Notes: generated by a model from the letters alone, not told the origin. A stretch of DNA of 64,000 bases from Alkaliflexus imshenetskii DSM 15055 (GCF_000517065.1 NZ_KI912105.1:336396-400395), one strand, 5' to 3'. Shown: positions 53,301-62,454, counted from the first letter of the stretch. Numbers and translations are program-made.

Positions 53301-54328
53301 ATGGTGCCATCCGCCAACTCACGCACTGGCAGCCCGGCAGAAATTTCGGCAATTCGTTGTTTCACATTGTCGATTACCAGCATGGGGTTTTCGCCATAAC
53401 GGCCCACTACCACCCCGCCAACTGCTTCAGCTCCGCCCTTATCGAGCACACCGCTATGGCCACGTGGCGCCGGGCCCATAGTCACCCTGGCCACATCTTT
53501 TATCCTGATTGGCACGTTGTTGGCCACCCGCACCACCCCCTCTTCTATGTCGTTGATGGATTTAACATACCCCAGACCCCGCACGTAGTACTCCACCATG
53601 TTCATCTCCACGGTGGCAGCCCCTACATCCTGATTGCTGTTTCGCACGGCATCCACCACCTGCATGATGGATACGTTGTGGGCTTTCATGGCCATGGGGT
53701 CCATATCGACCTGGTACTCGCGCACATGTCCCCCCACGCTGGCCACTTCGGACACCCCTTCGGAAGCCATCAGCGCGTTGCGTACATAAAAATCCTGTAT
53801 GCTGCGCAACTCATGCAAGTCCCACCCTCCGGCAGGTGCCCCGTTCTCATCACGGCCCTCCAGCGTGTACCAGAAGATTTGTCCCAATGAGGTGGCATCG
53901 GGGCCCAGGGTTGGTGCCACCCCGTCGGGCAGCAAACCAGCCGGCAGCGCATTCAGCCGCTCAAGCAGCCTGGTTCGGCTCCAGTAATACTCTACCTTAT
54001 CGTCAAAAATCACATAAATGCTGGAAAAACCAAACATAGAAGTACTACGGATGCTCTTTACCCCGGGTAGTCCCATTAAAGCGGAGGTGAGCGGATAGGT
54101 AATCTGGTCTTCTACATCCTGCGGACTGCGCCCCATCCATTCGGTAAAAACAATTTGCTGATTTTCGCCAATATCCGGAATCGCATCCACCGGAACAGGA
54201 TCACGCGGCAAAAAACCGATGTCCCAATTAAAAGGAGCGGTGACGATACCCCAGGCCATAAAAACCATGAAGAGCAAAAATGTCACCAGTTTATTTTCAA
54301 GGAAAAATTTTATAACCGGATTAAGCAT
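50378..54328 (-). CDS. cusA: CusA/CzcA-type heavy-metal RND efflux pump, extended
   Basis: About 1316 aa from ATG 54328 (MLNPVIKFFLENKLV); usual CusA proteins have about 1050. RND hallmarks are PDIGENQQIVFTEWMGRSPQ, GFSSIYVIFDD, the TM4 charged motif GIAIAIGTMVDLGIILSENI, and the C-terminal GIATDDGVVIATYL. The extra length is a segment of roughly 200 residues around 555-750 with several hydrophobic helices and charged loops, placed after TM6. The pump drives Cu(I)/Ag(I) out using the proton gradient; the neighbours (HMA protein, HMBD adaptor) support copper/silver over zinc/cobalt. Confidence 0.9.
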   Translation of the reverse strand: MLNPVIKFFLENKLVTFLLFMVFMAWGIVTAPFNWDIGFLPRDPVPVDAIPDIGENQQIVFTEWMGRSPQDVEDQITYPLTSALMGLPGVKSIRSTSMFGFSSIYVIFDDKVEYYWSRTRLLERLNALPAGLLPDGVAPTLGPDATSLGQIFWYTLEGRDENGAPAGGWDLHELRSIQDFYVRNALMASEGVSEVASVGGHVREYQVDMDPMAMKAHNVSIMQVVDAVRNSNQDVGAATVEMNMVEYYVRGLGYVKSINDIEEGVVRVANNVPIRIKDVARVTMGPAPRGHSGVLDKGGAEAVGGVVVGRYGENPMLVIDNVKQRIAEISAGLPVRELADGTMSRVTIVPFYDRTQLIYETLGTLYEAISLQILITIIVIIVMVLNLRASLMISALLPLAVLMSFIMMRYVGVDANIVALSGIAIAIGTMVDLGIILSENILRHKDESPPGKPLLTVVYEAATEVMPAILTAVSTTIISFLPVFTLQQAEGKLFGPLAFTKTFALIAALIITVVMMPAMAHWLLGIKTDGRKVRFWLNGLSLVAGLVAVWWLPWAGVVLILLGVNGMLYHLAMAGKIKHDSLRRLLTDYHDLVVTGLVTLAISWLLASEWLPLGVKNSTFTNFLYVLFIILVILGTFKVFIRFYPHILAWCLEHKKAFLLVPVLIVLFGLNVWLGFNRVFGFVPKMTDSIGYNIRTNKVWSTLAHAFPGLGKEFMPSLDEGAFLLMPTSMPHSGMEANINYLRQLDLRVEAIPEVETVVGKAGRAESALDPAPMSMFENVILYKPEYVTDVNGYPIRFRVDRHGRFLLNADVVQTTGGAIKLEGVSLGEGSSLYFVREKAVVLHVGNQTVDTLMREVPLTSVTNYLVEHRRGHYFRQWRDHIQTPDDIWQEITMATSDIPGVTSAPKLQPIETRLVMLQTGMRAPMGVKVFGPDLETIEAFSMRLEALLKEVPTVKPQAVFADRSLGKSYLEIEPDRRALARYGLNMADLQHYIEVAIGGMPLTTTIEGRERYNIRLRYAREWRDDPEQMKRILIPTASGTQVPLEELAQVVYRSGPMMIRGENSFLVGYVLFDRQSGFAEGNVVRDAQNYLDHKIASGELVVPAGVSYQFSGSYENQIRAEKRLSIVVPLVLIVIFLILYFQFRSVSTSFIIFSAIILAFSGGFMMIWLYAQDWFLDVGLFGTNLREWMQIRPYNLSVAVWVGFIALFGIATDDGVVIATYLTQSFKKHRPENVKEIRAAVLEAGMKRVRPCLMTTATTILALLPVLTSSGRGADIMIPMAIPAFGGMTIALITLFVVPVLYSAREELKMKRDEA

Positions 54329-54433
54329 AAGAGAAAATTTTAATTGCAGGGAGTGGTGCATTACTCCCTGCTAATTAGTACAAGAAAATTTCCGGCAGAA
54401 TCATAATGCGCTGCCGAACTTTGCCATTAAGAA

Positions 54434-54796
54434 TTACTCCTTAGGGATGCGCTCATACTTACAGCATCCATGAAGTTTCTCATAAGTTGCGTCATCGGCA
54501 CGAAACTTAGATGTGTCATGACCCGCTTTGGCAATTGCCTGGTGAATTTTCTCTTCGGTGGTTTTTTTGGAATCAAAAGCCACTGTAATTTTCTGCTCTT
54601 TGGCATCCCAAACCGCAGTGGTAGCACCGGCCGATTTGGCGGCATTTTCAATACGTGTTTTGCACATACCACACAATCCCTTTACGGTAAATTCTGCATT
54701 GGCAGTGGATGAACCGGTTTGTGCATTGACACACCCGGTTATACCGGAAATCATCAGTCCGGCAAACATGGTTAAAGCAAAAATGAAAGTTTTCAT
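54434..54796 (-). CDS. HMA-domain copper-binding lipoprotein
   Basis: 120 aa: lipoprotein signal ending ISGITGC, then a heavy-metal-associated fold with the motif GLCGMCKTRIENAAKSAG. This is a variant of GMxCxxC: the first Cys comes before GMC (CGMC). A second pair, HGCCKYERIP, lies near the C-terminus. It probably buffers or delivers Cu(I)/Ag(I) to the Cus pump. It is the first gene of the operon, 105 bases ahead of the pump. Confidence 0.85.
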   Translation of the reverse strand: MKTFIFALTMFAGLMISGITGCVNAQTGSSTANAEFTVKGLCGMCKTRIENAAKSAGATTAVWDAKEQKITVAFDSKKTTEEKIHQAIAKAGHDTSKFRADDATYEKLHGCCKYERIPKE

Positions 54797-54973
54797 AATA
54801 CATTGATTTTTCTCTTACTTAATATAAACAACCAAGAAACCAAGTGGTTGAGATTTTGAATTACATTTTATCCAGATGCTCAAAATGAGTATCGGATGCA
54901 GAGTAAAAGCCAACAAAGCAGTCATTACATTGTGCCCGTCTGCCAGCAAACCCAATAAAGAAGTAGAGAAAAA

Positions 54974-55381
54974 TCAATTAAGATAGACCTGAATGCGGCT
55001 CAGGTCCACGGAAGTAATATTATCAGGTGGATGATTAAAACAGTATAAGTTGATTCCCTCAGAGTTGGGAACGCAAAGAAGCGGGGTGTGTAAAGGGGTG
55101 TAAAATATCGTGATTTCGGCAACTTTAACCTCCGGTTTTGATGCGGGTTGGTAGTCATCCACACTCATTACGACCACCGCATTGTTACAGCAATCAGATT
55201 GCAACGATGAAGTCACATTGCCAGTTAGCTCACAAGCCCCTGTTCCGCAGCCAATATAGGTATCTCCGGCCAGCAATTTGAATTGCGCCAGGGTACCTCC
55301 ACAATAATGAAAAGCCCCTCCAATAGAAACAGAGAAGAGCAAAGTCAGCAGTGCGGATAATATGGCTTTGATTTTAATCAT
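54974..55381 (-). CDS. HYC_CC_PP-type small secreted protein
   Basis: About 135 aa from ATG 55381 (MIKIKAILSALLTLLFS). After the signal peptide come FHYCGG, SDCCNN and NHPPDN, the three motifs that define the HYC_CC_PP family name. Function is unknown to me. The conserved Cys and His, and the position beside a copper efflux operon, suggest metal binding. A longer frame to 55426 exists but adds a non-signal-like start. Confidence 0.75.
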   Translation of the reverse strand: MIKIKAILSALLTLLFSVSIGGAFHYCGGTLAQFKLLAGDTYIGCGTGACELTGNVTSSLQSDCCNNAVVVMSVDDYQPASKPEVKVAEITIFYTPLHTPLLCVPNSEGINLYCFNHPPDNITSVDLSRIQVYLN

Positions 55382-55589
55382 AGGGTAAAAATATGAAAGA
55401 ATCTCATAAGAGTTAATAGTATTCACCTTGATTTGTGGTTAATGTAAGGTTAACGCATAAGCGATGCATGAATAAGTCTCCCATAAAAGAATGAAACCGG
55501 AACTTCTTATCGAGTCCGGTTCCATTATGCATGTAGTTATAACTTGAACTGCCGTAACAAGGTGGTTGTAATCGTATATCTTTAATGCA

Positions 55590-56549
55590 TCAAACAACCT
55601 GAAGTCTGAACAGCGGCGTTTGTCCTGCAGCTTTAATTTTTAAATTTTCCACTTCGGCTGGACTTAGTGGGTCGAGACGGTTACCCAGTTGCAGAGCCAG
55701 TTTAAACAGGTTTTCGTTACCTGGCGGGATGGCCAGTGTGATGGGATGCGAAAGTGCAAACCGCAAGCCGGTTAATGCATCCTGCGGTTCGGACAATGGC
55801 TCATACCAGCATTTTGGCAGGCGCTCGGTTGTACCTTCTGGCCATGGACCCTTAGCCATCGCTTTAAGAGCAAAAATTCCCATTTGATTTTCATGTGCCC
55901 TTTGAAGCACTTGAGGACCAAAGTTTCCGGCATGCCACGACGATGCTGACACAGGAAACATGATGGTATCAAATTCGAAATTATCCATCAGAACCATGGC
56001 TGCTTCAACCGTATGTGCCGAAAAACCGATATGCCGAATTAAACCTTGCTCCCTGGCTTCCAGAAAAGCTTCCATGGCACCACCAGGTGCAAAAATCTGA
56101 TTGACCTCGTCAGCAGTTGATACAGCATGCAACTGGTACAAATCAAAATAATCTGTCTGCAGGTTTTTCAACGACTGCTCCAACTCCTTACGTGCACCAT
56201 CTTTAGTTCTCTGGGTCGTTTTGCATCCTAGCACCACGTCTTTGCGATAAGGTTTAAGTGCAGGTCCGAGTTTAACTTCAGCATCACCATACGAAGGAGC
56301 CACATCAAAATAGTTAACCCCATAATCAATGGCCTCACTCACCCTTTCTGATGCATCATAAGGCGAAGCATCCCTCACCACAATTGCCCCAAAACCAATT
56401 ACAGATAGTTTCAAGCCAGTGCGGCCCAGCAAACGTTTCTCCAATTTGCCGGGTGCTTTTTCGCGCACTACACACGACAGATTTGCCGGAAAGCAGCCAA
56501 GTAAGGCCAGTGCACCCATACTGTTTCTGATGAATTGCCTTCGTTCCAT
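55590..56549 (-). CDS. Aldo/keto reductase with Tat-like signal
   Basis: 319 aa. The N-terminus MERRQFIRNSMGALALLGCF looks like a Tat or lipoprotein-type signal. The AKR barrel follows, with FDVAPSYGDAE (catalytic Asp/Tyr), VLGCKTT (Lys) and LYQLHAV (His), and a C-terminal cofactor-binding stretch LAIPPGNENL. It would reduce a carbonyl with NAD(P)H; the substrate is unknown. It stands alone, with gaps on both sides. Confidence 0.85.
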   Translation of the reverse strand: MERRQFIRNSMGALALLGCFPANLSCVVREKAPGKLEKRLLGRTGLKLSVIGFGAIVVRDASPYDASERVSEAIDYGVNYFDVAPSYGDAEVKLGPALKPYRKDVVLGCKTTQRTKDGARKELEQSLKNLQTDYFDLYQLHAVSTADEVNQIFAPGGAMEAFLEAREQGLIRHIGFSAHTVEAAMVLMDNFEFDTIMFPVSASSWHAGNFGPQVLQRAHENQMGIFALKAMAKGPWPEGTTERLPKCWYEPLSEPQDALTGLRFALSHPITLAIPPGNENLFKLALQLGNRLDPLSPAEVENLKIKAAGQTPLFRLQVV

Positions 56550-57272
56550 AACAAATTATTTTTTCCAGTTACAATGGAATTAATATAGGGCAAATCAACT
56601 CAAATGGCAAGACCGATTTCAAATGTCAATGGCATCACCAAACATCAAACAGACTCTCGCTAAAAACCTAATTTTGAGGAATTCCGAAATTTGAGAAGGA
56701 AAACAACAGCATGTTTACTGTGCCAAAGCTGCGAAAAGACTGAAAACACATTGCTAAACAATTGTTAATAAACCCTACCAACCTATCCATCAAGCATCAA
56801 GTCGTAGCTCTCAACAAATCACCGCAAGTGCATTCAATATCCCAATTTTACTGCTATGTAACATAAAAAGAACAGAGAGACGTTTATAAATTCCGCTAAT
56901 AAAGACATACCAACATTCTGATTCATTGCAACAAGAGAAATAAAGAGTAAAAACATCAAGCCATGCACGTAAGGAAATATATCCGAAAAAAGGTAACAAA
57001 ATGGATGGTAATTACGATATAAAGAAATAAATCTTTAATTGTCTTAAAAAAACAAAATCAAAACAAGCTTAAAAAGGTTTAAATATGGAGATATGTCAGA
57101 AAAATCAGTGGAAAAATTATGCTTTACAGCAGAATATTGATACACATAACAAGAATCAGACCAAAGCATACCACTTAAGTACCTAAATATCTACCAAATA
57201 ACTAAAGCTACATGTTTCAAGACAGTTGTGGTTAATAAATTCTAAAATCGCTCTGTTTACACGGAATTAAAG
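56550..57272. other. AT-rich intergenic region
   Basis: About 720 bases with no recognised gene. It is strongly AT-rich, and no repeats or hairpins of note were seen apart from the promoter at its right end. Confidence 0.6.
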
Positions 57273-57280
57273 TAATTTTG
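57273..57280 (+). promoter_or_regulatory. -7 box of the biotin carrier/carboxyltransferase operon
   Basis: TAATTTTG fits TAnnTTTG; a weak -33 (TCTG at 57252-57255) lies 17 bases upstream. The predicted start is about 30 bases ahead of ATG 57319. Confidence 0.55.
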
Positions 57281-57318
57281 CAGTATTCGAAATTTCAAAC
57301 ATTTTAACGATAAGTTCT

Positions 57319-57693
57319 ATGAAAAAGTATCTGATTACAGTCAACGAGAAGCAGTATGAGGTGGAAGTGGCAGAAATCAAATCATCAGCCAGTAAAGTAA
57401 ACCAAACCCTAAAAACAGCTCCAAAGCTAAAAGCTCCTGTATCTCCAAGTCACATCAAGGAATCCAAACCATCGGCCGGAGGAAAAAAAGTGACTGCACC
57501 AATGCCGGGTAGTATCATGAAAGTGTTAGTGAACGTGGGTGATCAGGTAACCAAAGGTCAGGCACTACTGGTTTTTGAAGCCATGAAAATGGAAAATGAC
57601 CTGACTGCGCCTGCTGACGGTGTAATTGCTGAAATCAACGCAGTTGCCGGAAACACCATGGCTGTTGGTGAAACTCTTATTGTAATTGAATAG
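57319..57693 (+). CDS. Biotin carboxyl carrier protein
   Basis: 124 aa: a short N-terminal domain (MKKYLITVNEKQYEVEVAEI), an Ala/Pro/Lys-rich linker and a biotinyl domain with the biotin-accepting Lys90 in VFEAMKMEND. It accepts CO2 from, and donates it to, the carboxyltransferase encoded 18 bases downstream, so the pair forms a decarboxylase or carboxylase complex. The N-terminal extension resembles carrier subunits of methylmalonyl-CoA and oxaloacetate decarboxylases. Confidence 0.92.
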   Translation: MKKYLITVNEKQYEVEVAEIKSSASKVNQTLKTAPKLKAPVSPSHIKESKPSAGGKKVTAPMPGSIMKVLVNVGDQVTKGQALLVFEAMKMENDLTAPADGVIAEINAVAGNTMAVGETLIVIE

Positions 57694-57711
57694 ACTTACT
57701 TAAAAACTGAT

Positions 57712-59259
57712 ATGAATAGGGTTAAGATAACAGAAACTGTACTCAGAGACGCACACCAGTCGCTCATTGCGACCCGTATGCGCACTGAGGACATGCTGCC
57801 GATTATAGAGAAACTTGACGATATTGGATACCATTCATTAGAATCGTGGGGTGGTGCTACATTTGATGCCTGTATCAGGTTCCTGAACGAAGACCCATGG
57901 GATCGCTTACGCAAAATCAAAGACAAAGCGAAAAAGACACCCCTACAGATGCTTCTCAGAGGCCAGAACCTATTAGGATACAAGCATTATGCCGACGACG
58001 TGGTGGAATATTTCGTGCAGAAAGCCATTGCCAACGGTATGGATATCATCCGTATTTTTGATGCACTGAACGACCCCCGCAACATTGAAACAGCCATTAA
58101 AGCGTGTATCAAGGAAGGTGGTCATGCACAGGCGTGTATCAGCTATACTACCAGCCCGTTTCACAGTCTGGAGCAATTTGCGAAAGACTCAAAAACCCTT
58201 GAGGATATGGGTGCACACTCAATCTGTATCAAGGATATGGCCGGATTGCTAAAACCGTTTGATGCCTACGACCTTATCAAAGCCATCAAGGAAACAGTTA
58301 AAATACCCATTGTTCTGCACACACACTATACGAGTGGTGTAGGTTCAATGACCTATCTGAAAGCCATAGAAGCCGGAGTAGACGTGGTAGATACTGCCAT
58401 CTCGCCCCTTGCCCTTGGTACTTCTCAGCCTGCCACAGAACCTTTGGTGGCATCGCTTCAAGGTACTGAAAGAGATTCAGGTCTCGACCTGGTGAAACTG
58501 AGCGAGATTGCAGACTATTTCTGGCCGTTCAGAGAGAAGTGGATTGAATCAGGATTGCTCGATACCAAAATGTTGGGTGTAGATGCCAACGCCTTGATTT
58601 ATCAGGTACCTGGCGGTATGCTTTCGAACCTTGTGTCGCAGTTGAAGCAAGCCAATGCTCTCGACAAGTACGAAGAGGTGCTTAAAGAAGTGCCACGCGT
58701 GCGCGAAGACTTTGGTTTCCCTCCATTGGTAACACCTTCGAGCCAGATTGTTGGTACGCAAGCCGTATTCAATGTGCTTATGGGCGAGCGCTACAAAATG
58801 GTTCCAAAAGAATCAAAAGGTATTGTGAAAGGTGAATACGGCAGAACCCCTGCCCCTATTTCTGAAGAACTTACCAAAAAGATTCTTGGCGATGAGGAAG
58901 CAATCACCTGCCGTCCGGCCGATTTGATTGAGCCTGAGTTGGAAAAAACAAGGGAGAAAATCAAAGACCTGATGATTCAGGAAGAAGATGTGCTCACCTA
59001 CGCCTTGCTACCCCAGGTAGCTGAAAAGTTCTTTCAGTTGCGTAAGGAAGGCAAACTGGACCAGCCTGTGGAAGAGCCCAAAGCAGCCAAACCTGCTGCC
59101 CCAGCCGCTGCAGCTGCCACCGAGGACGACGACGATGAAGTAGCTGCCGTTATCTCAGGTGCCATTGCTGCCATCGAAAGCGAGACTGGCGGACAGTATG
59201 CCATTCAGAGCATCAGACAGGTTAGTCCCTGGGTACTTGCCGGAAGAATCAATAGATAA
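57712..59259 (+). CDS. oadA: Pyruvate/oxaloacetate carboxyltransferase (OadA-like) with OadG-like tail
   Basis: 515 aa. The HMGL-like barrel begins KITETVLRDAHQSLIATRMR, with metal and substrate motifs SLESWGGATFDACIRF, ICIKDMAGLLKP and IVLHTHYTSGVG, followed by the conserved PYC_OADA region (to about 450). The C-terminus is an Ala/Pro linker, an acidic patch (TEDDDDE) and EVAAVISGAIAAIES with a final VSPWVLAGR, resembling the soluble tail of OadG/GcdC subunits. It has no biotinyl domain, which is supplied by the upstream gene. No membrane beta subunit is in the window. Confidence 0.9.
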   Translation: MNRVKITETVLRDAHQSLIATRMRTEDMLPIIEKLDDIGYHSLESWGGATFDACIRFLNEDPWDRLRKIKDKAKKTPLQMLLRGQNLLGYKHYADDVVEYFVQKAIANGMDIIRIFDALNDPRNIETAIKACIKEGGHAQACISYTTSPFHSLEQFAKDSKTLEDMGAHSICIKDMAGLLKPFDAYDLIKAIKETVKIPIVLHTHYTSGVGSMTYLKAIEAGVDVVDTAISPLALGTSQPATEPLVASLQGTERDSGLDLVKLSEIADYFWPFREKWIESGLLDTKMLGVDANALIYQVPGGMLSNLVSQLKQANALDKYEEVLKEVPRVREDFGFPPLVTPSSQIVGTQAVFNVLMGERYKMVPKESKGIVKGEYGRTPAPISEELTKKILGDEEAITCRPADLIEPELEKTREKIKDLMIQEEDVLTYALLPQVAEKFFQLRKEGKLDQPVEEPKAAKPAAPAAAAATEDDDDEVAAVISGAIAAIESETGGQYAIQSIRQVSPWVLAGRINR

Positions 59260-59278
59260 TTTTCTGACATAGAATTTC

Positions 59279-59313
59279 AAAAAGCCTTTCCAGAAATGGG
59301 GAGGCTTTTTTTA
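59279..59313 (+). terminator. Terminator of the oadA operon
   Basis: AAAAAGCCT (59279-59287) pairs with AGGCTTTTT (59302-59310), extended inwards by further pairs, and a T-run follows. It lies 20 bases after the stop. Confidence 0.85.
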
Positions 59314-59437
59314 TGGATGACATCAAGGCCAGTTTGTCGCAGTATCTAAAAAAACAGATATTCCGCTTGTAGAAATAAAAGGATAGGTAAAATCAAAATA
59401 GCACAACTGAAGAGAACCACAAAACCTTGTTTCATTC

Positions 59438-59490
59438 TCATCTAATTATCTAACATCTACCCATCTATCATCTAATCATCTAATCATCTA
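59438..59490. repeat. Short ATCTA-type simple repeat
   Basis: Irregular copies of ATCTAAT and CATCTA, ending in three ATCATCTA/ATCATCTAATC units and an A-run. It lies just beyond the 3' end of the TRIC-family gene. It probably has no function. Confidence 0.6.
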
Positions 59491-59497
59491 AAAAAAA

Positions 59498-60106
59498 TCA
59501 ATCCCGCTTTAAAATGGGCATGCTCCAATTGAAATGGATGGAGAGTAACCGGATGATAATAATTACACCGGCCGTGAGCAGCTGATTGAGCGCCGCATCA
59601 ATGCCTACCCAACGAAGCAAAAGATAAACGAGAGCACCGGCAATACAGGCCGTTGCATAAATTTCACGGTGAAATATCAGCGGCACTTCATTGGTTAGCG
59701 TGTCTCGTATGACGCCCCCTACAACGGCCGATGTCATCCCCATCATCACAGCCACAGCGGGATATACGCCAAGGTTCAATGCCTTTTCCAGTCCAATGAT
59801 GGTAAATACGCCAATACCAATGGTGTCAAACAGGAAAAGTGTACGGCGCAATTTCTCAAGCAAAGGGCGAAACACCATGGCAAGAACCACCCCGGCCAGA
59901 ATGATGTATAGATAAATGGGTGTGCTGAGCCAGGTCACAGGCGTCACACCCAGTAACAAATCGCGTGTGGTGCCGCCACCAATTGCCGTTACCACACCTA
60001 TGAACATGGCTCCAAACAAATCGAGACGCCGCTCGGCTGCCGTCAACACGCCACTCATGGCAAACACCATGGTTCCTATATAGTCAAGCCAGGTAATTAA
60101 TTCCAT
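59498..60106 (-). CDS. TRIC/UPF0126-family membrane protein
   Basis: A 202-aa inner-membrane protein with two tandem Gly-rich three-helix repeats. The motifs GVVTAIGGGTTRDLLLG and SAVVGGVIRDTLTNEVP mark the family (bacterial relatives of trimeric intracellular cation channels, YicG/YadS-like; some transport glycine). Six to seven TM helices are seen, and the length is standard. It is a single gene. Confidence 0.92.
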   Translation of the reverse strand: MELITWLDYIGTMVFAMSGVLTAAERRLDLFGAMFIGVVTAIGGGTTRDLLLGVTPVTWLSTPIYLYIILAGVVLAMVFRPLLEKLRRTLFLFDTIGIGVFTIIGLEKALNLGVYPAVAVMMGMTSAVVGGVIRDTLTNEVPLIFHREIYATACIAGALVYLLLRWVGIDAALNQLLTAGVIIIIRLLSIHFNWSMPILKRD

Positions 60107-60285
60107 CGCTCAAAAAAATTAAAACGCAAAGTAAACAAAAATATGAACCCGATCTGACGCAAATAGTCATTCGCAACCTAACATTAATGCATATATGCCA
60201 TCAATCGCAAATTGATAAACCGTCACCCTATATCAAACAGATTACCACATACCAAACGTTTCGGTGGTGATTATTTTTAGATGGT

Positions 60286-60293
60286 TAATTTTG
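60286..60293 (+). promoter_or_regulatory. -7 box of the pectate lyase gene
   Basis: TAATTTTG, 34 bases ahead of ATG 60327. It lies downstream of the alternative start at 60264, so it favours the shorter protein. Confidence 0.5.
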
Positions 60294-60326
60294 ATAATAC
60301 ACAACAGCCATATAAAAAGCCTGAAT

Positions 60327-62360
60327 ATGAAGAAAATCTACCTGCTCATCATTCTAAGTCTCATCTCATTTGCGCAACTGCGAAGCCAATCATGGAATTT
60401 CAGCGATGGCAGCTACAATCACCTGGGAGCAGTTTCGAGTCCGCTAACAATTAATGGATTAACCATTTATGCATCCGACACCCACGGTGTCAATTTTGAA
60501 AACCATTCCATCGGCATCTACAGCCGGCGACTAAAACTCAATGGGGGCGGCCAGTTTGTCGATGCAGAAACACCAACAGCCCGTGTACTGGCATTTCAGG
60601 TAGATGGCAACACATCCATCAAAATTGCAACCATGAGCAATGGCTCGGCACGTACGCTTAATGTGGCTGCCGGGAATAACACCAACATTATCCATACCAT
60701 TGATGCACCGGAAGGCACCATCAATACAGAAACATTTGAATACGTGGGTGGCGCAACGACCATCTTGGTTTACTCTGCCAGCGGTGGCATAAACCTCTAT
60801 GAAATCTCAGCCGGCGATGGCGATGACAACGAACCTGTGACACCAATCATTGTTGATGCCTCAACATTAAACATCAGTTATCAGGAGCCGCCAGCCGGTT
60901 TACGTACCTTTTACATTGCCCCCGATGGCAACAACAACAATCCCGGTACCATGGCAGAGCCGTTTGCGTCGTTAACCAGGGCAGCAACCATAGCACAGCC
61001 GGGCGATGTGTTCATTATGCGTGGCGGTGTGTACCATCATGCCTCCAAAATAACCATCGGCACAGCAAGAAACGGCACAGCCGCAAATCCGGTTACGGTG
61101 ATTGCCTACCCCGGAGAAGTGCCCACGCTGGATTTCTCTGCACAGCCGGAGCAGGCCGGAAATGATGGTCTCCGTATCGATGCCAGCTATTGGCACGTGA
61201 TTGGACTACACCTGCGCATGGCCGGCGGTAATGGCTTCCGCATACATGGCAGCTACAACCGCTTGGAACAGTGCGTGGCCTATCGCAACCACCTCACCGG
61301 CATCCATCTTGAAACGCCTGCCGCACATAACCTGATAAAAAACTGCGACAGCTTCCACAACTTTAACTTCAGGGGTCGTGTGGGCAACATGTCCGACGGG
61401 TTTGCTGCCAAATACGACATTGGTCCGGGCAACCATTTTTACGGATGCCGTTCATGGGAAAACTCCGACGACGGCTTCGACTTTTGGCGAGCCACAGAAA
61501 CCATACGCGTGGAAAAATGCTGGGTGTTTGGCAATGGTGATCGTGCGGTTTTTGAAGAGATTTTTAAAGATGATGCAGAAAAACTGGCCATCGTAATAGC
61601 CGAATTTGATGGCGGCGGCAACGGCTTTAAGATGGGAGGCGATTACCAGCCGGGGCCGCACCTGGTCACACGATGCCTGGCATTCGATAACAAAGGCAAA
61701 GGCTACGACCACAACAACAATACCGGGCCAATGACCTTTCTGCACAACACAGCGTACCGCAACGACCGCAACTTTGTGTTTCCCAACAACCCGGCCACAG
61801 GGCAACCGGTATTTCGCAACAACCTGAGCCATGACTCACGCGTTCTGGCGCAAACGCCATCCAACGCACTGGTGCAGCGCAACAGTTGGCAACATGGAAC
61901 AGTAAACAATACAATGTTCGAAAGCCTGAACACCATGCTTGCCAAAAGCCCACGCGAAAGGGATGGCGCTCTGCCCAACATCCCGCTACTAAAACCTGTA
62001 GCTGGTACTTTTATTATTGATGGCGGGATGGATATCGGGGAGCCCTTCTTTGGGCTGGCACCGGATATGGGCGCCTACGAATACAATCCAAACCCGGGAA
62101 CCACCATCAACCAGATAAAACAGATTGGAGTCAGCATCTATCCAAACCCCGTTACCTCAGGAATCATCCATATCAATCTGGAGGGCACCATCGGTACCAC
62201 CATCATCAGGGTAATCAGCATGAACGGAGCAGTGGTTAAAGAGTCTGCCAATTATGGGCAGAACCAAATCACGATGCCTGTAAACATTAATCCGGGAGTA
62301 TATATCATACAGATTATCAATGAAAACAGCAACGCGGTGGAAAGAATCGTGGTGCAATAA
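60327..62360 (+). CDS. PL9-like pectate lyase with novel N-terminal module and T9SS tail
   Basis: About 677 aa from ATG 60327 (MKKIYLLIILSLISFAQLRS, a signal peptide). The first 150-residue module (WNFSDGSYNHLG to NLYEISAGD) is shared with the 235-aa protein at 62773. A right-handed beta-helix follows, with a DUF1565-like start (TFYIAPDGNNNNPGTMAEPF) and PL9 motifs SDGFAAKYDIGPGNHFYG, SDDGFDFW and GNGFKMGGD (the likely Ca-binding Asp and catalytic Lys). A T9SS sorting domain ends it (VSIYPNPVTSG, GVYIIQI). It would cleave pectate outside the cell. Confidence 0.82.
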   Translation: MKKIYLLIILSLISFAQLRSQSWNFSDGSYNHLGAVSSPLTINGLTIYASDTHGVNFENHSIGIYSRRLKLNGGGQFVDAETPTARVLAFQVDGNTSIKIATMSNGSARTLNVAAGNNTNIIHTIDAPEGTINTETFEYVGGATTILVYSASGGINLYEISAGDGDDNEPVTPIIVDASTLNISYQEPPAGLRTFYIAPDGNNNNPGTMAEPFASLTRAATIAQPGDVFIMRGGVYHHASKITIGTARNGTAANPVTVIAYPGEVPTLDFSAQPEQAGNDGLRIDASYWHVIGLHLRMAGGNGFRIHGSYNRLEQCVAYRNHLTGIHLETPAAHNLIKNCDSFHNFNFRGRVGNMSDGFAAKYDIGPGNHFYGCRSWENSDDGFDFWRATETIRVEKCWVFGNGDRAVFEEIFKDDAEKLAIVIAEFDGGGNGFKMGGDYQPGPHLVTRCLAFDNKGKGYDHNNNTGPMTFLHNTAYRNDRNFVFPNNPATGQPVFRNNLSHDSRVLAQTPSNALVQRNSWQHGTVNNTMFESLNTMLAKSPRERDGALPNIPLLKPVAGTFIIDGGMDIGEPFFGLAPDMGAYEYNPNPGTTINQIKQIGVSIYPNPVTSGIIHINLEGTIGTTIIRVISMNGAVVKESANYGQNQITMPVNINPGVYIIQIINENSNAVERIVVQ

Positions 62361-62411
62361 CACTTACTATCCAACAGGTGGTTGAAACTGATGCGGATTG
62401 GCATCCAACTT

Positions 62412-62454
62412 CATGCGCATGAAATTAACTTTTCGTGTGCATGATTTTTTTTTT
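62412..62454 (+). terminator. Terminator of the pectate lyase gene
   Basis: CATGCGCATGAAA pairs (11 of 13) with TTTCGTGTGCATG and a T10 run follows at 62445-62454. The remaining gap to 62705 is AT-rich without a gene. Confidence 0.75.
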
